From positions 1,147,108 to 1,211,107 of the forward strand of contig CATOSD010000001.1 of the NCBI GenBank assembly GCA_951812395.1: a stretch of 64,000 bases of DNA, written 5' to 3'. Below are positions 1 to 11,237 of this stretch, piece by piece. The DNA is from an uncultured Dehalococcoidia bacterium (GTDB taxonomy: Bacteria; Chloroflexota; Dehalococcoidia; Lucifugimonadales; CATOSD01). The notes under the pieces were generated by a model that ran no database searches, was not told the origin of the DNA, and worked only from the letters and a program-made list of their open reading frames with translations. Positions within the stretch are counted from its first letter, which is position 1. Each line of letters begins with the position of its first letter. The position numbers and the translations under genes are program-made.

Positions 1-756
<756 letters not shown>

Positions 757-849
757 AGGCCCCGATCCCCGGAGACCGGCCAACCCGATGAGGACGGGTA
801 TCTACCTGGGACAACCTAAGCCTCGCCCTTCCCCCAAATTCACACTTCC

Positions 850-878
850 TTGACAATAGTGTGATAGTGTTGAAATAG
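850..878 (+). promoter_or_regulatory. Candidate promoter upstream of the HtrA-like protease
   Basis: A perfect TTGACA (850-855) is followed after 17 bases by AAATAG (873-878), a poor -10 match. The region between the boxes contains a short tandem-like repeat, tagtgt/atagtgt. The -35 is convincing and the -10 is not, so a sigma-70 promoter is only suggested. It lies about 120-150 bases before the protease start. Confidence 0.3.
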
Positions 879-997
879 AGGGGTCCGCGGATTCCCCGAA
901 CGGGTCTCTACCGAATGGCGCTCGCAGGGCGCTTGGGAGAGCAGCAGCCAGGAGGCAGGTTTCGCGCGCCCGCACTGTTCCACCGAACGGCCCCAAC

Positions 998-1855
998 GTG
1001 GGGTCTCCATCCGCGCCAATGGCGGTAGGCCCGTCGGATTCCGGGCCGCCGGTGTGGAGAAGGCGCTGGGAAGCCCTGCGCCGTCGGCCTGCCGTGCTGG
1101 CCCTCGCGACCCTCTGCGCAGCGGCGTTCGTACTCGCCCTGGCGCTCTGGTGGACCGCCCGCGCGGATAGCCGGCAGCCCTCGCCCGCGGACGTGGAGGC
1201 TACAGAAGAGGAGACCGCGGGCGCCGAAACTCCCACCGAGGACGTCGCCGTGCAGGTGTACCGGGCTATACTGCCGTCGCTGGTCGTCGTGCAGACCGAC
1301 AACCCTGGTCAGGAGAAGGCCTTCGGCATAGGGAGCGGAGTGGTGATCAACAGCGACGCCGAGGTGCTCACGTCGCTGCACGTTGTCGAAGGCTCGACCA
1401 TGATCGAGCTGATCTTCGCGGACGGCACCAGGTCGGCCGCCGCCGTTACGAACGCGGACCCGGAGAAGGACATCGCGGTGCTCACCCCGGCAGCGCTGCC
1501 CCAGGTCGTCCTGCCCGCGACCATAGGCAACTCCGGGGCGCTGCGGGTTGGCGACGAGGTGTTCGCGGTAGGCAACCCGCTCGGCCTGGTGGGCTCGCTG
1601 AGCGCGGGCGTGGTTTCCGGACTCGACCGCGATTCAACTCCGCCAGGCAGGCAGGAAGCGCTGCAAGGACTGATCCAGTTCGACGCGGCGGTGAATCCCG
1701 GAAGCTCGGGTGGCCCGCTCCTGGACCGGCGCGGCCAGGTAGTCGGTATCGTCACCGGGCTGATCAACCCGAGCAGCGACGATGTGTTCATCGGCATAGG
1801 ATTCGCGGTTCCTATCGACGTTGCCGCGGCAGCCGCCGGAGGCCCGTCGCAGTAG
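998..1855 (+). CDS. Membrane-anchored trypsin-like serine protease (HtrA/DegP type, S1C) without PDZ
   Basis: The protein is 285 aa. A short basic N-terminus precedes one hydrophobic segment (about residues 31-52), then an acidic Glu/Thr-rich linker and a chymotrypsin-fold domain. The triad is visible as His128 (TSLHVV), Asp158 (DPEKDIAVL) and Ser237 (NPGSSGGP). No PDZ domain follows, so it is shorter than classical DegP/HtrA and resembles simple anchored S1C proteases that trim damaged exported proteins. The start is uncertain: GTG at 998 or ATG at 1019 (residue 8), neither with a strong ribosome site. Its position between ftsH and the moxR operon suits an envelope quality-control role. Confidence 0.88.
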   Translation: MGSPSAPMAVGPSDSGPPVWRRRWEALRRRPAVLALATLCAAAFVLALALWWTARADSRQPSPADVEATEEETAGAETPTEDVAVQVYRAILPSLVVVQTDNPGQEKAFGIGSGVVINSDAEVLTSLHVVEGSTMIELIFADGTRSAAAVTNADPEKDIAVLTPAALPQVVLPATIGNSGALRVGDEVFAVGNPLGLVGSLSAGVVSGLDRDSTPPGRQEALQGLIQFDAAVNPGSSGGPLLDRRGQVVGIVTGLINPSSDDVFIGIGFAVPIDVAAAAAGGPSQ

Positions 1856-1879
1856 TCGAGCGAAAGGTGTACGCAAGGA

Positions 1880-2881
<1,002 letters not shown>

Positions 2882-3782
2882 CCGGGAGGCGCCGGAGCGA
2901 GTGCTCAACCGGCTCGACTGGCACGTGCTGCGCCGGCTCGACGGCATCCTCCAGGGTGACTACCACAGCCTCTTCATGGGTGGCGGTCTCGACTTCGCCG
3001 AGCTGCGTGAGTACCAGCCGCCGGACGACGTCCGGCACATCGACTGGAACGTCACCGCGCGCATGGACGCGCCGTACGTGCGCCGCTACATGGAAGACCG
3101 GGAGGTCACGGCGTGGTTCCTCGTCGACCTGAGCCCCTCGATGGCATTTGGCGCGCAGGAACGGCGCAAGGAGTCCGTCCTAGTCGACCTGGTCGGGATG
3201 CTGGCGCGCCTGCTCACGCGCAACGGCAACCGCGTGGGCGCGATACTGTACGACAACGAGGTCGAGCTTGCGATTCCTCCCCGCGGCGGCCGCACGCAGG
3301 TGTTGCGGCTGATAAACAACATCCAGAGGCAGCAGTCGTCGCCCGGCGGCGCCATGACGGACCTGGCGAAGCTTCTGGCGTCAGCCCATAACACCATCAA
3401 GCGCCGCTCTCTTGTTTTCGTGGTTTCTGACTTCATCTGTGTGCCCGGTTGGGACAGGGCCATGGATGGCCTGAACAGGAAGCACGAGGTGCTGGCCGTG
3501 CGGCTCTGGGACCCGCGCGAGATGGACCTGCCCAACGTCGGCGTGGTGCTCGTCGAAGACGTAGAAACGGGCGACCAGATGAGCGTGGACACGAGCGACA
3601 GGGGATTCCGGCAGCGGTTCCACGAGGCGGCCCGACGCCGTGAAGCCGAGCTTGCGCAAGCCTTCAGACGCGCCGGCGTGGATGAACTGAGGCTTTCTAC
3701 ACAGGAGGACCTGGTGCTGGCCATCTTGCGTTTCGCCTCGCTGCGGAGCCGCGCGCGGCGGCGCGACCGGTAGGCGACGGCG

Positions 3783-4772
3783 GTGGTGTCCTTCATATGG
3801 CCGTGGGTGCTGGTGTCCCTGCTCGCGGTTCCCCTGTGCGTTTACGTCTACGTGCGCCTGCAACGGAGGCGGGGCTTGAACGCGACCCGGCTGGGCGCGA
3901 TGGGGGCTGCAAGGGAAGGGGCCGCCACGCAGACGGGAAGACTGCGCCACGTCCCGCCGCTCGTCGCTTTGGCCGCGGTCGCACTGCTGGCGGTGGCTTC
4001 GGCGCGCCCCCAGGTGGTGATTCCGCTGCCGCGGTTGGAGGGCGCCGTCATGCTGGCGATGGACGTGTCCTCCAGCATGGCCGCCGAGGATGTGGAGCCT
4101 ACCAGGATGGACGCCGCCAAGCTCGTGGCGACGACCTTGGTGGAGCGACGCCCGGGCCACTCCAGGATTGGCGTGGTGGCCTTCGGCGAGGGAGGGCTGG
4201 TGGTGCAGCCGCCGACCGACGACGACGAGGCGCTGCTCGCCACCATCGACCGCCTGGCGCCGTACAGCGGAACGTCGCTGGGCAGAGGGATACTTACCGC
4301 GCTGAATCTGGTCGCGCCGGAGCCCGAGACCACACCCGGCGGCTCGGCCCCGCCGGACGAGTCTGAGGCCCGTGGGGCCTTCGCGCCCGCGATTATCGTA
4401 CTGCTGACCGACGGCGAGAACACCGACCCTCCCGACCCGCTGGAGGTCGCGCAGACTGCCATCGAGCGGGGCGTGCGAGTCTACACGGTGGGAGTCGGTA
4501 CGGAGGATGGGGCGACCATCGACGTCGACGGCTTCAGCCTGTTCACGCAGCTCAACGAGCCGATTCTGCAGGAGATCGCCCTGCTTACCGAAGGGGTATA
4601 CTTCAGGTTGGAAGATATAGACGATACGCCGTCCGTGTACAACGAGCTGGAGACCGAGTTCGTAGTCGAGCCGCGGGAAGTGGAGGTCACGTCTGTACTC
4701 GGGGGCGTCAGCGCGCTGCTGCTGCTGGCGGGCGGTCTACTGTCTCTGTTCTGGTTTGGGCGAATGCCGTAG
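3783..4772 (+). CDS. VWA-domain membrane protein, BatA-like (first of two)
   Basis: The 329-aa protein has a hydrophobic N-terminal segment (about 4-24), a second one (about 58-74), a VWA domain and a C-terminal membrane segment (about 305-325). The metal-ion-dependent adhesion site is seen as DVSSS at residues 94-98, with the later TDGENT loop. The topology fits BatA-type proteins, whose VWA domain lies between membrane anchors. The start is GTG at 3783 or the adjacent GTG at 3786, 9 bases after the DUF58 stop, with only a weak ribosome site. It is the first member of a tandem VWA pair that shares ancestry with the next gene. Confidence 0.9.
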   Translation: MVSFIWPWVLVSLLAVPLCVYVYVRLQRRRGLNATRLGAMGAAREGAATQTGRLRHVPPLVALAAVALLAVASARPQVVIPLPRLEGAVMLAMDVSSSMAAEDVEPTRMDAAKLVATTLVERRPGHSRIGVVAFGEGGLVVQPPTDDDEALLATIDRLAPYSGTSLGRGILTALNLVAPEPETTPGGSAPPDESEARGAFAPAIIVLLTDGENTDPPDPLEVAQTAIERGVRVYTVGVGTEDGATIDVDGFSLFTQLNEPILQEIALLTEGVYFRLEDIDDTPSVYNELETEFVVEPREVEVTSVLGGVSALLLLAGGLLSLFWFGRMP

Positions 4773-4786
4773 GTGGAGGTCATGTC

Positions 4787-5863
4787 ATGGGAGTGCTCTG
4801 GCCTGCATATCTGCTGCTGCTGATTGTCGTACCGCTGGTCGTCGGCGTGTATCTGCTGGTACTCAGGCGGCGGAGGCGTTATGCCGTCGGCTACTCCAGC
4901 CTGTCCCTTATTCGGCAGGCCATGCCAAGCGGGTTTCGGTGGAGGCGTCACCTGCCGTTCGCCCTGCTGGCGCTGGCCCTCGCGCTTCTCATCCTGGCCC
5001 TCTCCCGCCCGTTCGCGGACGTGACCGTGGCCGCCAACAGGTCCACCGTCATGCTGGCGCTGGACGTGTCGCTCAGCATGTGCGCCGACGATGTTTATCC
5101 CAACAGGCTCACCATCGCCCAGGAAGCCTCCAAGAGGTTCATCGACGGCCAGGAGCCGGGTACTCGGGTTGGGCTGGTCGCATTCGCGGGCTTCGCCCAG
5201 CTTGTCGTCTCCCCCACGACCGAGCGGGAAACGCTGCTGGAGGCCCTGGACAACCTGACCACGGCGCGCGCGACGGCAGTCGGAAGCGCGATCGCCCGCG
5301 CGCTGGACGCGCTCTCCGAGGTGAACCCGAACATTCCGCCCCTGAGCGTGTTCGTTACGCCTCGCAACCAGTTGACAGGCGCCGATGAGGAGTTCAGCTA
5401 TCAGCCGGACGTCATCGTGCTGCTGACCGACGGCGCGAGCAACCGGGGCGTGCTGCCGCTCATCGCCGCGCGCGCCGCCCGCGACCGGGGAGTCCGCGTG
5501 TACACCATCGGTTTCGGCACGACCAACCCGGCGGTGATGAGGTGCTCACCCGACCAGCTCGGCGGCGACGAGTTCGCCAACCGCATCGCAAGAGGCGGCT
5601 TCGGGAGCTTCAGCCGAGGCTTTGGCGGCGGCAACTTCCTGAGCCTGGACGAGCGCACCCTGGGCCTCGTTGCCGAGATTTCCGATGCTCAGTACTACAC
5701 CGCCGAGAGCGCCGACGAACTCCTAGAGGTGTTCTCCACGATCCCGCTGGAGACCGAAGAGAAGCAGGTGCGCATGGAGTTGTCGGCCCTGCTCACCGCC
5801 GCGAGCGCATTGCTGGCGTTATCCGCCGTGGCCCTCGGCCTGCGCTGGAGCCCGCTGCCGTAA
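4787..5863 (+). CDS. VWA-domain membrane protein, BatA/BatB-like (second of two)
   Basis: The 358-aa protein repeats the layout of its neighbour: hydrophobic segments near 5-26 and 57-73, a VWA domain with DVSLS at residues 93-97, and a C-terminal membrane helix. A Gly/Phe/Arg-rich loop (around residues 262-284) is inserted before the last VWA helix. ATG at 4787 is preceded by GGAGG (4775-4779) with a 7-base spacer, making this the best translation start in the operon. A degraded copy of its 3' end occurs at 52980-53135. The gene closes the conserved core block; the next 800 bases are a transposon-like repeat. Confidence 0.9.
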   Translation: MGVLWPAYLLLLIVVPLVVGVYLLVLRRRRRYAVGYSSLSLIRQAMPSGFRWRRHLPFALLALALALLILALSRPFADVTVAANRSTVMLALDVSLSMCADDVYPNRLTIAQEASKRFIDGQEPGTRVGLVAFAGFAQLVVSPTTERETLLEALDNLTTARATAVGSAIARALDALSEVNPNIPPLSVFVTPRNQLTGADEEFSYQPDVIVLLTDGASNRGVLPLIAARAARDRGVRVYTIGFGTTNPAVMRCSPDQLGGDEFANRIARGGFGSFSRGFGGGNFLSLDERTLGLVAEISDAQYYTAESADELLEVFSTIPLETEEKQVRMELSALLTAASALLALSAVALGLRWSPLP

Positions 5864-5894
5864 CGTCGCGTCTCCCATGCATGGCTCTGCCGAG

Positions 5895-6549
5895 CCTGTT
5901 TCAGATTTCCAGGCGCCCCCAACACCGTTGTCCTCGCGTAGGCGGGAAGGCGAAATCTGCTCATTTCTGCGACATTCTGTTGTATTCGTAGCTGGGAGCG
6001 CCGGCGGATCTGCGCCAATCTGTAATGCCCGGCGTGGCATTTCTGGACACAGGTGTCGCGTCGCGTGGCAGAAGAGGACAGGGGGCGGGTCGGCGCCAGT
6101 GGCCTGTCTTCGACGCCCGTACGGATGCCTGCTGGGGCGTAATCCCGAATGGGGGTAGGGATTCCAGGCCGCGGGGTCTGTCCCTCGCCTAGGCGAGGGT
6201 AGCACGTATGTGCGTATATTGCAAGAGGGGGTGGCGAGATTGTGGGATTGGGCCGCAACGGTGGGGAGAGACTGCGCAGACGTGGGCCAGTGGTTGGGCG
6301 CCTGTAGGACGTTTGGGTGGCAGGGCTAGAGCACGGGCGGCGCATGAAAGTGACGGTTTTTTCGGGGTGCTGGGGAGCAAAAGGGTCGGGTTTGGACGAG
6401 GGGGTGGGGCCGGGGCGTACGTTCGGGAGTCAGCAGGGTGACATTGGCTCAACAACATAAGGGCGAATAGCCGTAGGTTCAGAGTCGGGCGCCAGGGCGG
6501 GTTTTGGCGAGGGATATGGTTTTGGGCGCGCCCGGTGATGCTAAACAGG
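5895..6549. repeat. Inverted-repeat element, copy A (MITE-like, about 655 bp)
   Basis: The segment begins CCTGTTTCAGATTTCCAGG and ends with an imperfect reverse complement of that end (stop of the element at ...CTAAACAGG, 6549). It holds no credible gene. It is the reverse complement, with divergence, of the element at 49564-50234; for example the stretch around 6272-6390 matches 49760-49880 on the other strand. Size, termini and lack of coding capacity fit a non-autonomous transposon. The terminal bases resemble those of the degenerate IS1380-type element at 39979-41982. It fills the gap between the VWA operon and hsdM. Confidence 0.75.
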
Positions 6550-6699
6550 CTCGGGGTGACAGGCTCTCGATCCGCCGGATGCGTTGACCGGCGGTCGCGC
6601 TGAGGCATATGCTTGACTTGTACTCTATCAAATCAGGATGCCATGCTTTGGGGGCCGCCGGATGCGGAGTCCTGAGGCTGATCCCAGGAGTGCGAACCG

Positions 6700-8260
<1,561 letters not shown>

Positions 8261-8264
<4 letters not shown>

Positions 8265-8289
8265 CTTCACAACTGGCCAGCGTAATAAT
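8261..8289 (+). promoter_or_regulatory. Sigma-70-type promoter of the Phd/VapC pair
   Basis: TTGACT (8261-8266) and AATAAT (8284-8289) are separated by 17 bases, a near-consensus pair. The -35 box overlaps the TGA stop of hsdM (8262-8264), so the toxin-antitoxin module has its own promoter built onto the hsdM terminus. Immediately downstream, CTAG repeats bracket cttgttaca (8290-8306), a possible operator for an autoregulating antitoxin. The promoter is well supported by spacing; the operator is a guess. Confidence 0.6.
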
Positions 8290-8321
8290 CTAGCTTGTTA
8301 CACTAGCCAGGAGGTACGCGA

Positions 8322-8579
8322 ATGTCCGAATGGTCGCTGCAAGACGCCAAGAACCGCTTCAGCGCCGTAGTAAATGCGGCGTTGGACGGCGCGCCCCAGA
8401 TGGTCACGCGCAGAGGTAAGCCTGCCGTCGTCGTGCTGGCAGTGGAGGACTACGAGCGGCTTTGCCGCGCTGAAAGCGCCGGCGCGCCGACCTTTATCGA
8501 GCACCTGCTGGCAATTCCCAAGGGTGGACCGGACGACCTGTTTGACCGTCTTCCGCTGAAGCTTCGCGATATCGAGTGA
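8322..8579 (+). CDS. Phd/YefM-family antitoxin
   Basis: The 85-aa protein has the Phd N-terminal fold (WSLQDAKNRFSAVVNAAL, then TRRGKPAVVVLAVEDYERL), which forms a dimer that binds its own operator. The C-terminal tail would mask the toxin. AGGAGG (8309-8314) precedes the ATG with a 7-base spacer. The stop overlaps the start of the PIN-domain toxin, the usual antitoxin-first layout. The pair lies directly behind hsdM, where it could act as an addiction device for the restriction locus; that role is inference. Confidence 0.93.
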   Translation: MSEWSLQDAKNRFSAVVNAALDGAPQMVTRRGKPAVVVLAVEDYERLCRAESAGAPTFIEHLLAIPKGGPDDLFDRLPLKLRDIE

Positions 8580-8998
8580 CGATGTATTTGCTGGACACCA
8601 ACGTGGTTTCCGCTCTGCGCAGACCGGAGCGCCACCCTGAACCTTCACAGTGGCTGGGGGCTCAGCGCGCATCTGACGTCTACCTCAGCGTCGTGACTCT
8701 GGCTGAACTGGAACGAGGCATTGCGCGACAGTTCCGCTTGAATCCGGACTTTGCGCGTGACCTTGCTCAGTGGGCAGAACGCATCCTCGCCTGGTTTGAG
8801 GACCGCGTCATCGTCGTCAACGAAGCCACGGCTCGACGCTGGGGCCGCATTTCCGCCGCACTCGGGCACGATAGCGCCGACCTCATCATCGCCGCAACCG
8901 CGTTGGAACACGGCCTGACCGTCGTAAGCCGCAACGTCAGACACTTTGAACCGACGGGCGTCCCGGTGTTCAATCCATTCTGGAGTGGTGATGACTGA
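8576..8998 (+). CDS. VapC/FitB-type PIN-domain toxin
   Basis: This 140-aa PIN-domain ribonuclease has the expected acidic residues: Asp7 (LLDTN), Glu44/Glu46 (LAELERG), Asp102 (DSADLIIAA) and Asn120 (SRN). PIN toxins cleave tRNA or rRNA in a Mg-dependent way when the antitoxin is lost. GTG 8576 overlaps the antitoxin stop; ATG 8582 is an equally good start and gives the common MYLLDTN opening. The 3' end overlaps a 28-codon frame that repeats the hsdM tail. Confidence 0.93.
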   Translation: MTMYLLDTNVVSALRRPERHPEPSQWLGAQRASDVYLSVVTLAELERGIARQFRLNPDFARDLAQWAERILAWFEDRVIVVNEATARRWGRISAALGHDSADLIIAATALEHGLTVVSRNVRHFEPTGVPVFNPFWSGDD

Positions 8999-9077
8999 CC
9001 GCCTGGACGCCGAAATCGAGGTGAACCCGGAGCGGCTGGGGTTTGGCGCGGAAGGCCCCCCGAGCGAAGAGGCATAA
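8991..9077 (+). repeat. hsdM 3'-tail scar 1 (28-codon open frame)
   Basis: An open frame starting at ATG 8991 inside the end of the PIN toxin encodes RLDAEIEVNPERLGFG, almost the last residues of HsdM ([16 protein letters not shown]), then a short acidic end. Nucleotide similarity to the hsdM end (8212-8258) runs across 9001-9050. It is too short to be a working protein and is best read as a duplicated gene tail left by recombination. It shares a 24-base identical run with the scar at 10508-10550. Confidence 0.7.
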
Positions 9078-9086
9078 GGGGCTGCC

Positions 9087-9380
9087 GTGAGGATTATCGC
9101 GAAACGAACCCTCCGGGATTTCTGGGAGCGTCATCCTGACGCACGGCCTGCACTGGAGCACTGGCATAGGGAAGTTAGGCGGGCGGATTGGGATACACCC
9201 GCCCAAGTAGTGCGGCAGTGGCCTCGGGTTAGCATTGTCAGCAGCAGCCGGGTCGTGTTTAGAATAAAGGGTAACCGATACCGGTTGGTGGTCGAGATTT
9301 TCTATCCGGGTCGTCGGGTGTACATACGATTCATAGGCGCCCACGCCGAATACGACCTTGTAGACGTGGAGGAGGTGTAG
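9087..9380 (+). CDS. higB: HigB-family mRNA interferase toxin
   Basis: This 97-aa protein matches the HigB toxin pattern: an N-terminal LRDFWERHPDARPALEHW, a central RVVFRIKGNRYRLVV and a C-terminal VYIRFIGAHAEYD. Such RelE-fold toxins cut mRNA on the ribosome. The gene comes before its antitoxin, the typical inverted order of higBA. GTG at 9087 is preceded by AAGGGG with a 5-base spacer. The toxin follows scar 1 by 9 bases, so it is the first gene of the second module between hsdM and hsdS. Confidence 0.92.
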   Translation: MRIIAKRTLRDFWERHPDARPALEHWHREVRRADWDTPAQVVRQWPRVSIVSSSRVVFRIKGNRYRLVVEIFYPGRRVYIRFIGAHAEYDLVDVEEV

Positions 9381-9382
9381 AC

Positions 9383-9763
9383 TTGGTCGCAGTAAACCCG
9401 ATCCGAACGGAACAAGACTACGACGCCGCGCTAACCAGACTCAGCGAGATTTTTCAGGCCGAGATTGGCACACCGGAAGGCGACGAGCGCGACATCCTCG
9501 CGGACTTGATCGAATGCTATGAGGACAGGCACCATCCAATCGGGCCGCCTGCCGACCCAATAGCATCCATCGAGTTCGAGATGGATCAGCGGGGGCTGAC
9601 TCTCCATGACTTGGTCCCTTACATGGGAGGCTTGGGCAAAGTCACGGCAGTCATGTCCCGGCAAGAGGATATCACCATGCCTATGGCCAGGGCACTTCAC
9701 AAGCATCTGGGCATAGACGCCGAGACGCTGCTCCAAGAACCAATCGCGGGCCGAAGCCGATAG
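9383..9763 (+). CDS. higA: HigA-family XRE antitoxin
   Basis: The 126-aa protein has an acidic N-terminal half and a C-terminal helix-turn-helix (about residues 74-112, from LTLHDLVPYMG to MARALHKHLGI). It would neutralise the preceding HigB and repress the operon. The start is TTG at 9383: GGAGG at 9371-9375 gives a 7-base spacer and the gene follows the toxin stop by 2 bases. No ATG in a similar position would keep the N-terminus seen in the family. Confidence 0.88.
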   Translation: MVAVNPIRTEQDYDAALTRLSEIFQAEIGTPEGDERDILADLIECYEDRHHPIGPPADPIASIEFEMDQRGLTLHDLVPYMGGLGKVTAVMSRQEDITMPMARALHKHLGIDAETLLQEPIAGRSR

Positions 9764-9776
9764 GACTGATTCAGCC

Positions 9777-9947
9777 ATGACTACTGAAGAACTGATCCAA
9801 CTGCTGGCGCAATATCCTGGCGACCTGCGCGTGATGGTTCAGGGTTACGAGGAGGGATACGACGACCTGGAAGCCGGCCGCGTCGTTGCGGGAGAGGCCA
9901 ACGTCAAGCGCCTGGGCTTTGCCCCAAGCAAGGAGGAAAAGCAATGA
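9777..9947 (+). CDS. Small protein, DUF2442 partner type, ending in an hsdM-like tail
   Basis: The 56-aa frame opens with MTTEELIQLLAQYPGDLRVM and continues QGYEEGYDDLE, a small conserved family commonly found beside DUF2442/DUF4160 genes and of unknown function. Its C-terminus reads EANVKRLGFAP, which resembles the HsdM tail ([10 protein letters not shown]) rather than the usual end of this family. That suggests the gene was fused to an hsdM-tail scar. The stop overlaps the next start as ATGA, so translation is coupled. Confidence 0.6.
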   Translation: MTTEELIQLLAQYPGDLRVMVQGYEEGYDDLEAGRVVAGEANVKRLGFAPSKEEKQ

Positions 9948-10228
9948 TTCGACCAATCGAAGTTGAAGCACGAGATGGCTTTCGAATCTGGCTGCGGTAC
10001 TCGGACGGGGCCTCAGGCGAGGTTGACCTGTCCCATCTGGCAGGACGCGGCGTGTTCGCGGCGTGGAACGAGCCGGGGTACTTCGACAAGGTGCATATAG
10101 CGCGCCATCGCGCCATAACCTGGGGCGACGAATTGGAGCTTTGCCCGGATGCAATGTACATGCGACTCACCGGCAAATCGTTCGACGAAATGCCGGTTGA
10201 CGTTGAAGTACCAGCTAACGATGCCTGA
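9944..10228 (+). CDS. DUF2442 domain protein
   Basis: The 94-aa protein has the DUF2442 layout: a start on strand-forming residues (IEVEARDGFRIWLRYSDG), then DLSHLAGRGVFAAW, and a C-terminal ITWGDELELCPDAMYM. These small proteins occur with DUF4160 proteins and toxin-antitoxin genes; the biochemical role is unknown. ATG 9944 overlaps the previous stop by 4 bases, and its own stop overlaps the DUF4160 start, so the three small genes form one coupled unit. Confidence 0.88.
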   Translation: MIRPIEVEARDGFRIWLRYSDGASGEVDLSHLAGRGVFAAWNEPGYFDKVHIARHRAITWGDELELCPDAMYMRLTGKSFDEMPVDVEVPANDA

Positions 10229-10480
10229 GATATGTAGGTTTTATGGAATTGTGATTCGCATGTATTGGTCCGATCATGCCCCGCCCACTTCCACGCAGAG
10301 TTCGGCGGAAGTGAAGTCCTTGTAGCGATTGATGGCCCATCCGTCATGAGGGGCAGGATTCCGACACGGGTGCGAAGGCTTGTACTCGAATGGGCGTCGC
10401 TCCACCAAGCGGAGCTACGTGAAGCGTGGGCAAACGCAGAGCGAATGGAACCGCCCGGGAAGATAGAGCCGTTGGAATGA
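10221..10480 (+). pseudogene. DUF4160 domain protein, frameshifted
   Basis: From ATG 10221 the frame reads ICRFYGIVIRMYWSDHAPP, the conserved DUF4160 opening. The rest of the family pattern (HFHAEFGG, then LVLEWASLHQAELREAWANAE and a KIEPLE end) continues in another frame from about 10286. Restoring one base in the C run at 10284-10286 (gccccgccca) rejoins the two halves exactly. Thus the gene is either broken by a 1-base loss or affected by an assembly error. DUF4160 and DUF2442 genes are habitual neighbours. Confidence 0.8.
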
Positions 10481-10566
10481 GCGAGAGGGACAGGGTGGCG
10501 CGGCGGCCGGACGCCGAGACCGAGTCGAACCCGGAGCGGCTGGGGTTTGGAGATGCGGAACGGTAG
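10477..10566 (+). repeat. hsdM 3'-tail scar 2 (29-codon open frame)
   Basis: An open frame beginning ATGA over the DUF4160 stop encodes RRPDAETESNPERLGFG, again the end of HsdM in degenerate form. Bases 10508-10550 align with hsdM 8214-8258 and even better with scar 1. It separates the DUF2442/DUF4160 unit from the second higBA pair, just as scar 1 separates vapBC from the first higBA. Confidence 0.7.
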
Positions 10567-10611
10567 ACCGCCGGATTGACGATTGACGTCCAGTGTCATA
10601 TCCTTGTGATG

Positions 10612-10896
10612 ATGATACTGGGCTACAGGGACAGGAGAACCGAGCAGTTTGCTGGCGGCGAGCTCGTCAGGGCATTCCAGGGGTTCGAAGACCAGGCGGC
10701 CAAGCGCCTTTCAATCCTGAATGCGGCGTCGTCTCTGGACACGCTCAGAGCGTTTCCCAGCAACCGCTTGGAGGCTCTCAGGGGCACTAGAACTGGCCAA
10801 TACTCCATACGAATCAATCGGCAGTGGCGCATCTGCTTCACCTGGGCGCGAGGGGAATCCGGGCCGTCGAATGTCGAGATAGCGGACTATCACTAG
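10612..10896 (+). CDS. higB: HigB/RelE-type toxin (host-inhibition family)
   Basis: From ATG 10612 the protein is 94 aa and starts MILGYRDRRTEQFAGGE. It has the central LRAFPSNRLEALRGTRTGQYSIR and the end INRQWRICF...VEIADYH, diagnostic of HigB toxins of the RelE superfamily. The frame is open further upstream to a TTG at 10576, but the extra 12 residues do not belong to the family. An XRE antitoxin follows 19 bases later. This is the second higBA pair and is only distantly related to the first. Confidence 0.9.
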   Translation: MILGYRDRRTEQFAGGELVRAFQGFEDQAAKRLSILNAASSLDTLRAFPSNRLEALRGTRTGQYSIRINRQWRICFTWARGESGPSNVEIADYH

Positions 10897-10915
10897 CAGT
10901 GGAGGGACGCCGAAC

Positions 10916-11206
10916 ATGTTGAAGCGGGCAGTTCATCCAGGAAGGATTCTGAAAGACGAACTGGAGGAGATGGGCGTGACCCAGACGAGCTTTGCCCGGC
11001 AGATAGACGTACCGCCCAACAGGGTGAGCCAGATAATCGCGGGCAAGCGCTCCGTAACCGGCGATTCCGCCCTGAGATTCGGCCATTGGTTCGGAGTCGA
11101 TCCCCAATTCTGGCTGAATCTTCAGGCACAGTTCGACTTGGCCATGGCCGACGAGCGAGTCGGCGCCGCCGTCCGGCAGTTGCCGACCGCTGCCCAGAGC
11201 GTGTAG
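10916..11206 (+). CDS. higA: HigA/VapI-type XRE antitoxin
   Basis: The 96-aa protein has the HigA signature: an N-terminal VHPGRILKDELEEMGVTQ, then a helix-turn-helix with NRVSQIIAGKRSVTGDSALR, and FGVDPQFWLNLQAQFDL. It would bind the preceding toxin and repress transcription. GGAGGG at 10901-10906 precedes the ATG by 9 bases. The next gene, hsdS, starts 31 bases downstream, so this module abuts the specificity gene directly. Confidence 0.93.
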   Translation: MLKRAVHPGRILKDELEEMGVTQTSFARQIDVPPNRVSQIIAGKRSVTGDSALRFGHWFGVDPQFWLNLQAQFDLAMADERVGAAVRQLPTAAQSV

Positions 11207-11237
11207 CGGCGCGTGTCGAACTAAACGGGATTAAGTG

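Noticed and set aside
5877..6450. Short open frames inside element A, and matching ones in element B
   Set aside because: They lie in both orientations of a repeated gene-free element and match no family.
6613..6641. Promoter for hsdM with TTGACT at 6613-6618
   Set aside because: No acceptable -10 box lies 16-18 bases downstream.
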